Assembly (NCBI GenBank): GCA_021613535.1
Contig: CP075492.1
Location: 3,472,001 to 3,536,000, forward strand
From: Adineta vaga
Taxonomy: Eukaryota > Rotifera
DNA length: 64,000 bases
Direction of reading: 5' to 3'
This document shows, in pieces, positions 23,374 to 36,336 of this stretch (within the stretch, counting starts at the first letter, position 1; each line of letters opens with the position of its first letter). The notes beneath the pieces are model-generated. The model was not told the origin of the DNA and searched no databases. It saw nothing but the letters and a program-made list of their open reading frames with translations. The position numbers and the translations under genes were made by a program.

Positions 23374-23848
23374 TGTCAAACTTAAAATGATGAATGCAGT
23401 TTTATTTATATTGTTCGAATGTGCAAAGCTTACCTTTTTCATTTTCGATTATTAACATTTCGATAAAAAATAATAATTTCGCCTACCGAACACTCAAAAA
23501 GTAGCTAAATATGTTTGACCGCTTTTGGTCGAAGTGTCACTTATTCGGTTCTGTTTTTTTCTCTTCCTTTTCGTTGCTGTCTGAAAGAAAAACAAGTCAT
23601 CTTGACATATGTATTTAAAAAAAAGTACTCACATCAAATATATTGGACAAATTTTCAAAAAAAAAAATTGTTTATTCTTTTTTTTAGCGGATGTGCTGGT
23701 GAAATGAGTATTCCAAGAGAAAAATATGATTTATTTCATAAATAGGTAGGAGGTTTAATCTGTTTTAGAAATGATGTCGATAATCAATGGTCGATTAAGA
23801 GTGTCCTCATAGTATAACTGTCTAAAAGTTTATTTAAAAGAAAGAAGT
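23374..23848. other. Intergenic
   Basis: Contains the probable 5'UTR and 5'UTR intron of the nucleoside hydrolase gene (ATGAAAAAG at 23442-23434 followed by GTAAGC). No other gene. Confidence 0.45.
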
Positions 23849-26800
23849 TTAGTAAAAAAATGATGCTGATGAATCTTGCGTACTGGTGATATTTAACAAA
23901 GTCAGAGGCAGGTCAAATAAAACAAATCTATCATCAATTACAACATTGATTGTACCTGTTAAAGACAAAGGAATCTTGCCAGCTAAGAGAGGAGTTAGAA
24001 GAGACACCATTGTTGTTAATTTTGCTGTAATTTTAACATCAATGTAATCTGTTAAAACTTCGGCAAAAGGACCAATATCGATACGCTGATTATCAGTAAC
24101 AGTGCCAACTTGTTTATCTTCGTTTAATTCAGCACCATAATCTGCTCTGACGTTAATTCGTGTCACAGCTAATGTTGAACTAAATGGGTTTTTCAATACA
24201 AGACGTGTCGAAAGTGTTTTGACAATACCAAGTGGAATACCAGTTATTTGTAAAGCGCTTAGTTTTTTCAAAAGAACTTCTCGAACAAGTGTTCTGTCAC
24301 CATAAAGACCAGGAGCTGTTGCCTGAATCTGTAAGCCAGCAATAGCTGTGGATAATAGAGGAACATTTGTTCCTACTGAATTATTTGGTAACATTCCATG
24401 TAATTCTACATCATTATCTATTCCACATATCATACGAGAAATAAATTGTCGGGCTACAGCTGTATTATTAGGTGTTATAGTAAATATTCCTGTTGCATTT
24501 AATATCGTACTATTCCCTTTAGGATCAAGATAAAATGGATCGATAATAACTAAACCAAGAGAAGTTCCACTAGTTTTATCACGTAAGTCAAGCGAAAGAC
24601 GACCACCCTCAAGAATATTAACAACCGATGGATTAGTCATTTTTGTTGTTATATGAAGTGCTAGTTCATTGGACGAGATTGCTCCTGTTAGATCAATTTC
24701 ATCAATATGTAAAAGTCCATTCGCAAATCGATCATAACCCGTTAAATTAAGAGTATCACTTACTGGAATATCCGTTAAAGTAATATTACCAATTCGAACT
24801 TCTGCTAATGCTGTAGCTAAACCATGAATTGATACTGATACACTTTTTTTCAAAACAAGCTCAGCAGTGAATGCTTGAAATGATGTTCTATCTAATACAA
24901 TAAGTTCTTGTTTAAAAAAATTCATTGAAAGTTCATTGGTCGTTTGATTGTGTTGAACAGGCAAATCATGAAGTATCATTTGACCCATATTAGGTCCATT
25001 ATTAAAACGCATCATATAATCAATACTTGTTGTTAAAGCTTTGAATGTCATATTAACATTTGATGGCAATTCAAATAAAACAGATAATTCACCTGTCACA
25101 TAAACTCTACTAACATTTGTTCGATCAAATTCAATACCAAAATTTAGAATTTCAACGCGACGAATTAATTGTGTTCGTATTCCCTCAACATCTGCTTTCA
25201 TAGAAAGACCACTAATTGTTAAATCCATACCAGTAGGATTTTCAGTGGTAGATAAATCATGAAACAAGGTTACTGATTGTATTTGATTATTGAGATATGA
25301 AGAAAAAAATTTACCAACAACAGATAAATCACTTTCTTGTCTTGGAACAAGTAGACTAAAAAGAAGAATAATCATCATCAAATAAAAATATTCATTGATA
25401 AATAAACAAACCCGTAAAGCATCATATTATTACTGCCTGGTGTTAAAGCTAGAATATCAATTGGTACATGACCAATAACTGTTCTAGTATCAGTATCAGC
25501 CATTAAAAGTTCAAAATTTTCTAGTCGAACATCAGTCACACCAGAATTTCCAATTGTTACATTGATAGAAATTTGAAGAGCATTATCTTTTTCTCCATCG
25601 ACTGTAATGGCATGCAGACGTACATCACTAAGACCTTCCAGACCAACTAATGAAACATCATTTGAAATAACAATACCATTGGTATTCAAAGCACCAAGAG
25701 CAAATGAACCAGTAATAGATGCTACGCCAACAACACGAAAATGGATTTGATTAGTTTTATTGGCACTAATAAAATTTTGAGCAAACTTCTCATAAGTTTT
25801 TCCTGTACCACTGATTAATAAATATTTATTATTGAATACTGATTCAAATGTAATATCATCGATTTGTTTCACTGTTGCTTCAGAAACATTTAACATACCA
25901 ACAGGATTATTATCATAATAAAGAAAAACGCCCATGTCCATTGTTTGAATTTGAAGTGGAGATTGTTGGCCAAGAGGTGAATTGATTTTAAAAGTAATTG
26001 ATGCTGATAATTTGACTTTCTTTTCAGTTGTTGATGGAACAAGTGACATCGAATTGAATATCAATGAAGGAATTAATTGCTCATTAAAAGGTGGCATTGG
26101 AACAACCAATGAAAGACCTTTCATACCATTGGCAAGTAAAGAATACGAAGTAGCATTTAGTCCAGCTACTGCACTGACTCGACTCGTTTTTCCTGTGAGA
26201 AAATTTTCGATGACATCAGAAAGAGCTTTATATGCTTCCGGAGATTTTGATTGTAATTCACCAGAAAACGGTATCGCATTTGAACCGAAATGTAAAGTTA
26301 CATTACTATTAATTGAATTAACATAACCAATCGTTTGATCATTATAACGTAAAGAAAATTGTAATGTACCTATACAGAAAAGAAATGAGGTGAGAGAAAG
26401 AAGTTTTCGAAAGATTTTCTTTACCAAGATCAATGTTGAATATGGATGGATTATCAATTTCAATAATAATATTTACAAAAATACGTTTTGCAGTCGATCG
26501 ACGAAGATCAACTGTTTTAATACTTACATTTTGAAGACCATGTAAAGCATTGAGTGTTACTTTTTTATTAAATGGTATATTCGAATAAGTAGGCATTACG
26601 GTCGATATCGGTTGAATCGAAACTTTTGCTGTTAAATACCATATCACACTTGATTCAAATATAAGCGAACGAGTGAAATTATTGAAAGCTTCCAGATTAG
26701 ATATAACAAATGGCGAATCAATTGAGACTATACTCGGTTGATCACCATTACCAGTAATCTTAATCGATTGTCCATGTTTTACAACGCCAAAGTTATCAAC

Positions 26801-27271
26801 ATTAATAATAAGTGGCGAAAGAATTGTTGCTGAAATTGATCCAGTACGAGATAATTCTAATTTAGCTCGTAAATGAAAACTATCATTTTTAATATCTTCT
26901 ATATTAATCGATCGAAAAGATACTTCAGCTTTCTCAATCGATGAACGAACAATAGATGGAACAATCGCATAAAGTACAATTATACTACCAAGAAGGATCA
27001 CAAGTAAACAAATAGCAATACATAAAAGAATAAATACTTTTCGAACCATTCGAAAACCTTTAAAACGACCACACATTGTGCAGAGTATTATTTGTTTCGG
27101 TGCTGATTCGATTGGTTTATCGAGACATAATTGTTCTTTGTCAACAGGTTTCTTGAATCTAGTTTTTACATAAACTTCTTCATAATCTCCAGTGGAATCA
27201 TCCACAGATCGACGAGGTGTTTTAATATACGTTACAGAATGATCAGAAGAATCACACTCTTTTTCACTCAT
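23849..27271 (-). CDS. Large single-pass membrane protein with DUF3712/LEA2-like repeats
   Basis: Exons 27271-26425, 26369-25412 and 25355-23849 encode 1,103 residues. The start is the ATG at 27271 (MSEKECDSSD). Residues 1-77 are polar, and about 78-102 form one membrane anchor (VFILLCIAICLLVILLGSIIVLYAIVPS). The remaining ~1,000 residues are beta-rich with repeated blocks such as ALHGLQNVSIKTVDLRR, GLEGLSDVRLHAITV and NPFSSTLAVTRINVRADYG. This pattern, a short tail, one TM and then tandem LEA2-like beta sandwiches, matches fungal DUF3712/Tag1-type proteins of the vacuole or endomembrane better than any animal family I know. No catalytic motif was seen. A lipid-transfer or structural role is possible but unproven. 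Confidence 0.7.
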
Positions 27272-27914
27272 TATTGTATGTATAGATAACCGAAAAAGAA
27301 ACAAAAACTAGAGACAATATCAAAGCTGTTTTTATACTCAGTCTTACAGCTTTCTAGAGAAATATTTGAATATTTATAAACTCTTAGTTTTTTTTTTGTG
27401 TCTCATTTTATCAGTCTTAGATAAAGAATAGAAAGAACAAAACATCAATTCTAAAGATATCATTACATTTTGAAATCTACTTCAAATGTAAATAGTATCA
27501 ACAATCATCTGTCCTTTGTAGGTTCGCGAGTTTATATTTAAAATGTCGCTAAATCAAATCCTTCAGAAAGACATGCAACATTAAACTATAGTAAAAAAAA
27601 TTAAAAACGAAAATATCGATAGAAAAAAAAACAATGGATGTGATGACTAACAGATAGATAAATCATTCGTTGTAATTGAATGTAAAGATTTCTTCATACA
27701 AATGAGAATGGATACAGTTTTATGATATACATGAAAAAGTCAGTTCATCTATAATATCAACACTTGTTAGAACTTGCGGAATAAGATGGACAATAGAAGA
27801 AATGTTTACACTCACACCCACACTCTCAAGAATCAGTAGAAGTATGCACCTGTTGTATTTATTACGCTGGTTTTTTTTCTAGATTAACATAAAACAAAGG
27901 AAAAAGAAAATTCT
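27272..27914. other. Intergenic
   Basis: No gene seen. Contains the upstream region of the DUF3712-like gene and one G-rich motif (27811-27830, minus). Confidence 0.5.
27811..27830 (-). promoter_or_regulatory. G-rich intergenic motif, copy 4
   Basis: Minus strand CTTGAGAGTGTGGGTGTGAG, very close to copies 1 and 2 over the whole 20 bases. Confidence 0.4.
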
Positions 27915-29914
27915 TTAGATACGAACAAAACTGTCATTCGTTCGCTGGTAGACGTGATGACCAATATTAATGGTCTCTCCAACGGCAATGCCCGACAAGT
28001 TTATTATGTCTTGTTCGATTGTATGAAGTGATCCTCCCGTCTCAGCGGCAATACTGAGTAATGCAGGATTAACGCCTGCCGTTGAGTGTACTTGACAGGG
28101 AACGACCTTGATGGGTCGACCAACGCGGGAAAGAAGAATCATATCTCGTGGAGTGGCTTCATTGTCTGCAATATGAATGACATTTTGACATGTGGGACAC
28201 TGTTCAATACCGTACAACAATGCTTCCACGTCATTCTCAGGATCATCTCCTCCACCACCCATGTTCATGGCATGTTGCATGACAGCGTGAACAACAGATA
28301 AATTCGTCGAATTGGTCGCGTAGATACCACCCGTTGAACCAATTACTTTATCGGGTTGATTTTTTGAATCGCCATCGTTGAAAAAGACGTAGGTCTTAAT
28401 GTTCAGTTTTCTCTCGTGTGCCAAAGATATCCACTGCATTACGGCTGATGCACATGGACTCATGGAACCGGTGACATCAATCACAGCTAATACATATGTC
28501 CAGTTGTTTCGAGTGAACACCTCTGTGATTGTTCTCTCGTCATTCGGTCTTTCACACATCTCACCTGTGTAGGCGTCTGGACAAAGGCATCTAAAACTAC
28601 TTGCACCTTCCAATCGACATGTACCCTATATGGAAGGGAAAGGTGAAGGGAAAGATTCTAAGATAAACTTACTCCATTCATGCAGCGTGTACCGTTCAAG
28701 CATACATCATTTTCTGTTGTTATCGACGTTGACACAGTAGATGTGGTTTCTAATAGGAAATAAAATGACAATGCATAACAATCAGGAATGTGAAAATTAG
28801 CAGATTACATTAACAAGCATTTAAACAACAGACATTGGATAATAAAGTAATTTAGAATCCTCAATAAAACTTTCAGAAACTTTTCAAGCATTTTGGAACT
28901 ACAGTGACAGCAGCACTTTTCAGACAAAGGCCATAGCTGTGCGACCAGAGCGTGAAACGTCCCTCAGAAGTATACGTTCATGGGGTGTATGCAAATCTTT
29001 CGAAAATCCATAGGTATAGAGCATTGTGACCCTAGACATCTCATCGAAGTCTGTTCGCAATTTTGAAGCTAAAAGAAACTTCTATCAGGTTAATTCCAAT
29101 AGCATAACATTTTTGTTAAGGCAAAGGAAAGAGATCTGTCTGCGCACTTTCACCGTTTATTGGGATCATGAAATACGAGAAAATAAATGTGTCTGTCTCT
29201 GGATTGATTAACTTCCGCAGATCCTTTTCAGTGTTTGCTTGTTTTCAGTCGTTTTAATTAATGTGTATCTAAGAGAGATTTTCAGTGCTATTAGATTGAA
29301 TTTTCGAATGTTGAAGGATCGTAATCGAGCAATTTACTTCAAGGTATTCAACTAGAAAAACTGATCTTTCATTTAGGAAACTTTAAAAACCTGAGACTCA
29401 ATGAAACCAACGGTAAACTAATATTTTGCAATGCACATTAATATGACCTACCTGCAGCCTGTGCACAAGCGAGTCTGATCTCATTTCTCGCGCAGTATGT
29501 TCCAGGACGGCATCGTGTACAACTGATTGATGCTTTTCGTGGAGTATAACTGCCACTTTTACACACTTTGCAACATGTTTGAGCCGGATCGGGACTGTAA
29601 GTTCCCATGGGGCATGGCTCAGGATCGACGTTGGGCGCAATGCACATATACCCTGGTTCACATCGTTCACAGTAGGTGGCTGCTTCGTCCCATGTGTAAT
29701 ATCCTTTCGGGCATTTGATGCACTCCACTGCCTCAGCACTACTCCATGTACCACGTGGGCATGCCTGGGGCAGTTCATAATCATCATCTCCAGTAAATGA
29801 GCGGCGCATGGATTTGGCACAAAAGAAACCTGCCGGACATTTTTGAAGTTTCAAACTGGAGACCCCAAGAGCAAGGTAAAACGTAAGGAAGACCAGAAAT
29901 ACTGTAGCTGCCAT
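27915..29914 (-). CDS. Secreted Cys-rich/EGF/VWA-like protein
   Basis: Exons 29914-29452, 28749-28673 and 28625-27915 encode 416 residues. The signal peptide is MAATVFLVFLTFYLALGVSS. Residues about 25-150 form repeats of the ephrin-receptor/GCC2-GCC3 type (CPAGFFC, CPKGYYTWDEAATYC, CPMGTYSPDPAQTCC, CRPGTYC). A short Thr/Ser linker and one EGF domain follow (CLNGTRCMNGGTC...CLCPDAYTGEMC), then a von Willebrand factor A-like domain with the MIDAS-type DVTGSM (DxTxS) and a long GGGGDDPEND loop. Role inferred: extracellular matrix or adhesion protein. The first intron (28750-29451) is about 700 nt, much longer than usual, and may hide further exons or foreign sequence. Confidence 0.75.
28750..29451 (-). 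other. Long intron with a possible peptidase-like fragment
   Basis: About 700 nt. On the minus strand 29030-28920 reads open to a stop with ...LHTPHERILLRDVSRSGRT..., loosely like the C-terminal HxPNE region of M20-type amidohydrolases. Too short to name. Confidence 0.3.
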
Positions 29915-30939
29915 TTGTTGATTTCTTTTTTTGTTACTTGCTCGTCAGATGTTGTGCATGATCTCGTATTTAAATGGATACAAGTAATATGATCTTGAGT
30001 AAAGCTCGGATCTTATATCCGAGTGATATTTGTATATATCATCACTGAAATCGTTGATTATGTCTCATTTTATATTTATTTTTGTCAAAAACAGGATAAC
30101 GATGCGATTATCATCTTTATGAAACTTGATACAATGTATATTTACAAAGGATATTTCAATGTTGATAATTACCTTATACGTGAGAGAATACTTATTCTGT
30201 TTTTCAACATGACAATTGAGTTCCTATGTAATTTAACAAGAAGACAAGCACATCTGAGACATGCCACAACATTCAAAAGTATCAGCGGAGACACTAGTTG
30301 ACTATTGTAAAAAGTATGTTAAGATTATAAAGGGTGTGGGTATGGCGTTTTATAATCATGCCTCATCTGCACCCTACCTGAGCAAAAGGTACAATTTAGG
30401 AAAGCTCAAAGGATCAATGAGTGTTGAATTTTCGCAGCTAAAAAGTTAGACTACTTAGGTTGAAACAGACGCTTCCGTCTCTCGCGATCGGTATAATGGA
30501 CAAGATAGAGTAGGTGTTAATATGTCTGTTATTAACTCTTCTCATTATACGCACCGTAGCACATAGCAAATAACATCTGCTTTTCATCATGGATTAAATT
30601 TCAGAGATAATATTTAATTTGAACTGCAAGTAGAAGTGTCTACGTATTTTTAAAATCTTTTATGGTTGTATTTTGTTAAAAGTTCATGGAAAAACTTGCT
30701 TCATGATTAGCATTCCTCAGTTATTTTTGTGTAGTGGCTAGATTGTATATGTTTTATGTTGAAATACTCAATAGAACCACTTCTATTATCGAATTATGCC
30801 CGCATTAAAAAATATAGGGACACACAGAAAAAAAGTCATGCATCAGTTCTATAACATAAAAAAGATGACACCATTGCTTATACCATCACAAAGAAATGTT
30901 TGCTTCCGACAGCCACTATACATCGAAATTCTTACAAAG
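29915..30939. other. Intergenic
   Basis: Upstream region of the EGF/VWA gene plus about 900 bases without recognisable coding sequence. One G-rich motif at 30330-30344. Confidence 0.5.
30330..30344 (+). promoter_or_regulatory. G-rich intergenic motif, copy 5
   Basis: AAGGGTGTGGGTATG, the same core as copies 1 and 3. Confidence 0.35.
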
Positions 30940-31570
30940 ATTCCTTTATATCTTTAGCAATATGTGGCCACTGTTCTTTGTGTTAAATATTTTGATTTTC
31001 TTTAAAAAATCTTGGAGAAAAAATGTTTGTGTATTTCACTTTGTCATCTGTCTTTTTAATAATTTCAATGTTCTCATTCTTGCATCTGTTGATCGTTAAT
31101 TAATTTCTTCTCAAAATGATGGCACACGTTTGTATCACTCAAACGTTTAAGTTTATTTTTCTTTCAGTATAAGTGCATTTGTATGGAGTGTCTTTTCTCT
31201 TCTCATACTTATCGAGGTTAATACATGTTCAAGAAAGACATAATGAACAACAATTATGTGTAATGCTTGCAATTCAAGTCTTAACAGCAGCATTAATATC
31301 AGCTCCTTATTCAATTTGATTTATTTATCGCTCTCTGCTGTTACTATTTATAAATATATCACATCATCGAATGCACTACTTATACTTTATCTTGTTCGTC
31401 AATTGTGTTATTCGATTTTACATGTAGACTTTAACAAGTCGAAAATTTCGTGAAGAATTTAAATATTGTATTTAATATGGAATGAATTTTATTGTGAAAA
31501 AATTTCATTTAGAACATTATTTACCAATGAGAATTCAACAGATTTTATTATTATATGGAAATGATTAACT
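30940..31570 (+). pseudogene. Rhodopsin-like GPCR relic
   Basis: Fragments in different frames match the GPCR at 14691: NILIFFKKSWRKNVCVF...ICLFNN (TM1 and loop 1), then after a deletion ILASVDR with a stop and LISSQNDGTR (end of TM3), TM5-6 pieces around 31260-31330, and SRKFREEFKYCI (helix 8) near 31437. Several stops and frameshifts, and loss of about 50 residues between TM1 and TM3, make it clearly non-functional. Confidence 0.75.
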
Positions 31571-31779
31571 TTCTCTATATGAAAGTTCTTTTTCCTTTTG
31601 AATTGCTGTTGCTGTTTTTGTCAATCAAAAAATAAAGAAAAATACAACTGATTTTATGATACGACCTTTATTGCGCACATTGTGTCGATATTTGCTCTTT
31701 TCAAAAAAAGGAATAAACTAATCATACACTTTGTTTTATTTTTTTGTGGAAATCAAATGATTAATCATTCTTCCATCGT

Positions 31780-32700
31780 CACAACAAGGTAGTAATGAAT
31801 TTAATGATATTGCTGATAGTCGTAGTTCTTTCGAAAATCTCACATTACATATTCAAGCCAATAATATAGTATCAATTACAATATGTGAAGTAGGTAACGG
31901 GTATCCGGCTGTAATTATTGGTCATTATGTGGCACGTGGCACTGATCTCGATTATTCACACTTATTAGTTCATCGAATTGTAGTTGCTGCTGGTGAACAA
32001 CAATATCAGAATGATTCGTCACTAAATAGCTCTCTTGAACGAGTGACGAATGTTACAATACCAGAATATGAACGACTCGTCCATTTATAACATGACTTCT
32101 TCGCATCGAACAGGATGGTATCTCGAACTTCACCCTGCTTATCGTAATAGTGCAGCAAAAGTTTCATTGGATGAAAACTATTGTTTCCAATTCTAGAGCT
32201 TTTGTTAACTCAAATCTTTTTATGAAAAGTTTTTCTGCTTTTTTTCACACTTTGATAGATTTATCATTGGTACAAAATACATCCAATACTCTCATCCTAA
32301 ATTTCACTGTTAATTTCATAAAAGATGTTTATAAAATATGTTAAAAATAGTGACAGTTTGAAATATTAATGAGAAAATATGTAAATTCAATATTATTTAT
32401 ATGAATCTGATTGGTCACAAAAACTTCATACCCTTTAGTTTTATCTTTAAGTATATCATGTAATTCTTCTAATCATGCAATAACTAAAGATATGATTCTA
32501 AAGATTTTTAGTTTATCTGCTCCATATCATCTTCATTTCCTATGCTTCTGTAAGGGGTCTTACTCTTTGGTATTCATTTATTGGTGATCCTGTTGCATTT
32601 AAGGTTTTACCTCGTCAACAATTTGGTTGTATTCAAAGTAACCTTTTTCCAATACATGTTTTATCGCAAAGTGTTCTTAATGAACTACATTTAACAAAAA
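31780..32700 (+). pseudogene. Relic of an unrecognised glycoprotein gene
   Basis: A 100-codon open stretch (about 31789-32089, with NNIVSITICEVGNGYPAVII and HLLVHRIVVAAGEQQYQ) ends at a TAA. Further coding-like pieces follow in other frames (WYLELHPAYRNSAAKVSL near 32111; LTLWYSFIGDPVAFKVLPRQ near 32565). The ordered pieces in shifted frames suggest a decayed multi-exon gene. Family not recognised. Confidence 0.45.
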
Positions 32701-32813
32701 CATCGAAGTAAAACATGATTAACATTTTATCATTCCCTTTTCATTTCGTTTATTTGAATAGAGTTATGCAAAAAAGACATAAAGTTGAAACAGAAGAAGG
32801 TAAAGTATACAAT

Positions 32814-32828
32814 GAGTGAGTGTGGATC
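32814..32828 (+). promoter_or_regulatory. G-rich intergenic motif, weak copy
   Basis: GAGTGAGTGTGGATC just past the 3' end of the GTPase gene. Only partly matches the consensus. Confidence 0.25.
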
Positions 32829-32893
32829 AGAAGGACAACCACATCCATCCACGCCTTTCTAATTTATTTTACAACGTTTTCCAACAACAACAA

Positions 32894-33994
32894 CTACGAA
32901 ATGTAACATCGCGAGTTTCTCTGATGTTTAGCTTGAGCGCGAGTACGCTCTTCACGTTGACGAGCATTGATTCTTCTGAGCCGATCGACAAGTTCTGCAA
33001 TGATTTCTTCATCATTTTCTCGATTTAAAAGCAATTCTTCAATAGTTTTTGCTTGTGCCTCTGCTTGATCTCTAAGTTTATTGAGTTCTTCATCTTTGGA
33101 GGTGCCTTCATCCTGGCAACGCCAAACTTGACTAATTATCATATCACTAATTGGAAATGGTTCAATATTGCTTGTAAATAATTCAATTAGTTGTGTTCGA
33201 TAATCATTTATTGTGAAGAATTGTTCGTAAAGACTGTCATGACCTCGATTGAAATCATCTCGATTAAGTGAACCAGAGAAGAAGATTCCCAATTGAAAGA
33301 AAGGTGCGATCTCTCTGAAGTAACTATCTTCTAACAATTCTGCACGCATTCTTTCCCGTTGACTTTGATCTTTTGATTCGCATCGTGTAACAATTATACA
33401 AGAGTTTCTCGAAATTTCCTTACCAAGAAAATCAATTAATAGTTTTAATGATGCAATATCTTCTTGATTGATACCATTTGTAATGGTAACACAAAAACCA
33501 ATAACGTGAAATTTCGTTATTTCACGATTTACACAGATACTTATTGTATGTAAAATTGTTTGATTATCTCGAACATCGATTTCCGTAGTTCCATGTTCAA
33601 AAAGACCTGGTGTATCAATTATATTCAGAACAATTCGATTATCATGAACATAAAATGATTCAAATAATGGATCTTTTGTACCAGATTTGAGTATTAAATC
33701 ATCGGCAACAACAGTTGGATCGACAAGCAATGATTTAATTGTTGACTTTCCTGTACGTGTATGTCCAATAAGCATAACATTTCTTTGATCCACTCGGGTT
33801 ACTTGGTATTTTCCATTCTCTTTGTAATCAATTTCAATTTCGTTTTTAATTCTATCACGTTTTTCAGCTGGATCAAAGACTAATTGGCGTTTACGAATTG
33901 ATTTCTAATTTTTTCAAGAAAATAAATAATTGTGTTTGTTGGTGATTAAAAAACAAGTGTAGCATATACATACCTGCATATTTGATTCAGACAT
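32894..33994 (-). CDS. AIG1/GIMAP-like GTPase with C-terminal coiled coil
   Basis: Exon 1 (33994-33974) codes only MSESNMQ. Exon 2 (33904-32894) carries the rest, for a total of 343 residues. The start is the spliced ATG, because the long ORF has no upstream ATG before its acceptor. The P-loop GHTRTGKST lies at about 54-62 and the G3 DTPG at about 104, with a candidate G4 at TRCESKD. The last ~80 residues are a charged coiled coil (KLRDQAEAQAKTIEELL...). AIG1/IAN GTPases bind GTP and assemble on membranes. In animals and plants they are linked to immune or stress responses, and here that is inference only. The gene is intact, unlike its neighbours on both sides. Confidence 0.85.
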
Positions 33995-34539
33995 AGATAG
34001 TACAAACTAAACTTTTCGAATAATAAAAGTATACCTCGTTTCGACAAGAATATTTGTATCCTTCAGTGTAAATGAGTAATAATGTTAAAAGGAAAAATAT
34101 TTCGTAAACGTTTCGTTTTTAAATTACATCATTTGGTAAAAATCCAATAGGTTACATTAAAAGTTGCAGGAATAATAAAAGAAAAATAAGTTTGCCTAGC
34201 TTTTATTAGATAAATAACTCTTAAAGGCAGAGAACAAGACAAATTCTTTGTGTATTATCCAATGAGTAAGAAGAAAAAACAGGAATACCGTTTATTTTCA
34301 ACTTGCACTTCTCTTCTTCGCTTCCTGTATGAGATACGTCGATCCTCTTGAGATTGGATCAGAATTTAGAGAGTTATGAGAGAGAGTAAACAAAATACTC
34401 GCAACCAAAGAGACATGCTCATAATATACCCGAATATCGTTGAGATCGTTGCGATAATGGTTCAGAATTAAACGCATAAAATTCAAAATTAAGATTTTAA
34501 AGAATGCCGTCCAATAGTTTAGTACCAAGAAAATATCGT
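33995..34539. other. Intergenic
   Basis: Upstream region of the GTPase gene. The 109-residue minus ORF ending at 34298 shows no family features and overlaps the SGNH relic antisense. Confidence 0.45.
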
Positions 34540-35015
34540 TGAACAACAACTCAGATATTGATTTTTGGTTTTGGGGATTCAGTTTCTGCATCAGGTACTG
34601 TTGGTGGTTATTCCAAATCGTATACAATGGTTGCAGCTAATCTTTTACGATGGTCAGCAAGAAATTGTGCTCGTGATGGAGCTCGTACGACAGCTATCCC
34701 ATGTCAATTAAGTGCAGCTGCATCAATTTTACCCAATGCTACAGATATTGTCTTTACCATAGGTGGAAATGATATGGGTGTCGCTGATTCATTATTATAC
34801 AGCTGTTGCTCAAAAAGCCACTGAATTGAAACCACGATTAATTTCAACATATAAATTAATTCAATCCTCTGCTCTATCAACAACAAAAACTTAGACATTG
34901 CCTTATGTTCATTGTCTACATCCAAAAAATGCTGCACATCCAAATGCAAAAAGTTATGCGAGAATTCGAGACGTTGTTGCAAATTATTTAAAAATACAAT
35001 ACAAGAAAAAGACAA
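34540..35015 (+). pseudogene. SGNH (GDSL-type) lipase/esterase relic
   Basis: Block I GFGDSVSASGT (nucleophile Ser in GDS) is near 34570, block III FTIGGNDMG near 34755-34790, and a C-terminal HPNAKSY block (catalytic His region) near 34935. A frameshift follows GGNDMG, and a large piece between the third and last blocks is missing, along with the 5' end and a signal peptide. The family is typical of secreted bacterial and fungal lipases, so this may be a dead acquired gene. Confidence 0.7.
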
Positions 35016-35369
35016 ATCGATGCGATTTGTTTGGTTTCGAAATATATTTAGATTTCTTGAGTATTGTCTTAGACGATTTCAGTATACTTTTAATAGTTAT
35101 ATATATACTCCGATAGATTTTATAAATTATTTTTTTTTACTTTTCGGAGCATTCAAGAGAATAGAAAAACATTAACACATCACATATACGATCTGTTTTA
35201 GGAAGTGTGTATTTTGATTTTTTTAGACTTTGAATAACGAAGATTAATATCTGACTTACGAAACAAGATGTAAATGACGATATCAGCAGACACTAGGATG
35301 AAGAGAAGTGTAAAAAGAACTACAAATATTTACTTGAGTGACTAAATAGACTATGATGAGTAACACATG

Positions 35370-35377
35370 TGACGTCA
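35370..35377 (+). promoter_or_regulatory. CRE-like palindrome TGACGTCA
   Basis: Full 8-bp cAMP-response-element consensus in conserved context (CATGTGACGTCAGTTAAAATG), also found upstream of the intact copy at 40359. Confidence 0.55.
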
Positions 35378-35538
35378 GTTAAAATGTCTATGGAGAATAC
35401 CGAAAAACAAACTTCAGTGTCTATAAGAGTAAAAAATATATATTTGATATTTGATGATAAAAAGTGAAAGAGAAAGATTAATTTTGAAAAGAAATTATTG
35501 TTCTGCCACGACATAATTTCGAAACGTCAAACAAGGCA

Positions 35539-36336
35539 ATACAATTTATATGGATTTTCATTCTGTTATTGATCAATTCAGTCAGATTACAATCTTTCAC
35601 TTGGTCAGCACCTTTCATACAAACTATCGACGTGTACAATGAATCAGCTGTTAATATTAGTTGGCGATATGATACCTCTGAAACAGAACCATCTTTTGTA
35701 CTATTATCAGTAATTCTATATAAATCGAACACAAATAGTGTATATAGTTACAGTCGGTTCATGAATGGAAAAGATCGTTTTAATTATACGTCATTGATGA
35801 TAGTTGATAATAATATTTTGTAAGCCAATGCATATTATCTTGTTGTTCTTGAATACAATACAACGTATAATTATGGAATCAATCGAACATTGACACTTTG
35901 GGGACATAGTAGATTCGAATTGTTCAAAATGGCAACAACACCCATACCTAGCAAACAGAAATCTGTGAAAGTAACATCAAATTCAGCTATTATTTCAACG
36001 ATGTGGCCAAAAGAAATTTCTTGTTTTAAACTGGAAATGAATGCTGAACTAAATAATATGAATACAACTTTACCAATAGAAACTGTATCCAACGAAACAT
36101 ATTGGATAAATAATTATCGATTTGAGAATTTATCTTCAGAAACAAACTATCGTCTAGTTACCACATTTAAATGCAAATATGTCTCAAATGTTGAGTACAG
36201 TACATCAATTGATTACACGGAAAGTATCCGAACTTTAAAACAAGAAGACAAACCTAATTCAGCAAATTTATCTTCGGAACAAAACTTTTGGTTTTTCCTA
36301 TGTAATTTTCTGTTATTTAATTTATTTTTTGTTTAA
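35539..36336 (+). pseudogene. FnIII-like surface protein, dead copy
   Basis: Almost identical to the intact gene at 40465-41274, but the start codon is ATA (35539-35541), 12 bases of the signal-peptide region are deleted, and TAA at 35821-35823 replaces the AAA-GGC context of the intact copy. The rest keeps the same frame to a stop at 36336. The TATA-like element is also degraded (CTATAAG at 35421, against TATATAAAG in the other copy). Three independent lesions make loss of function secure. Confidence 0.85.

Larger units (their letters stand above)
35290..36336 (+). repeat. Tandem duplicate of the FnIII-like gene (copy 1 block)
   Basis: Homologous to about 40290-41274, including the promoter with the CRE-like palindrome. 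Near-identical in the coding part, more diverged upstream. Confidence 0.8.
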
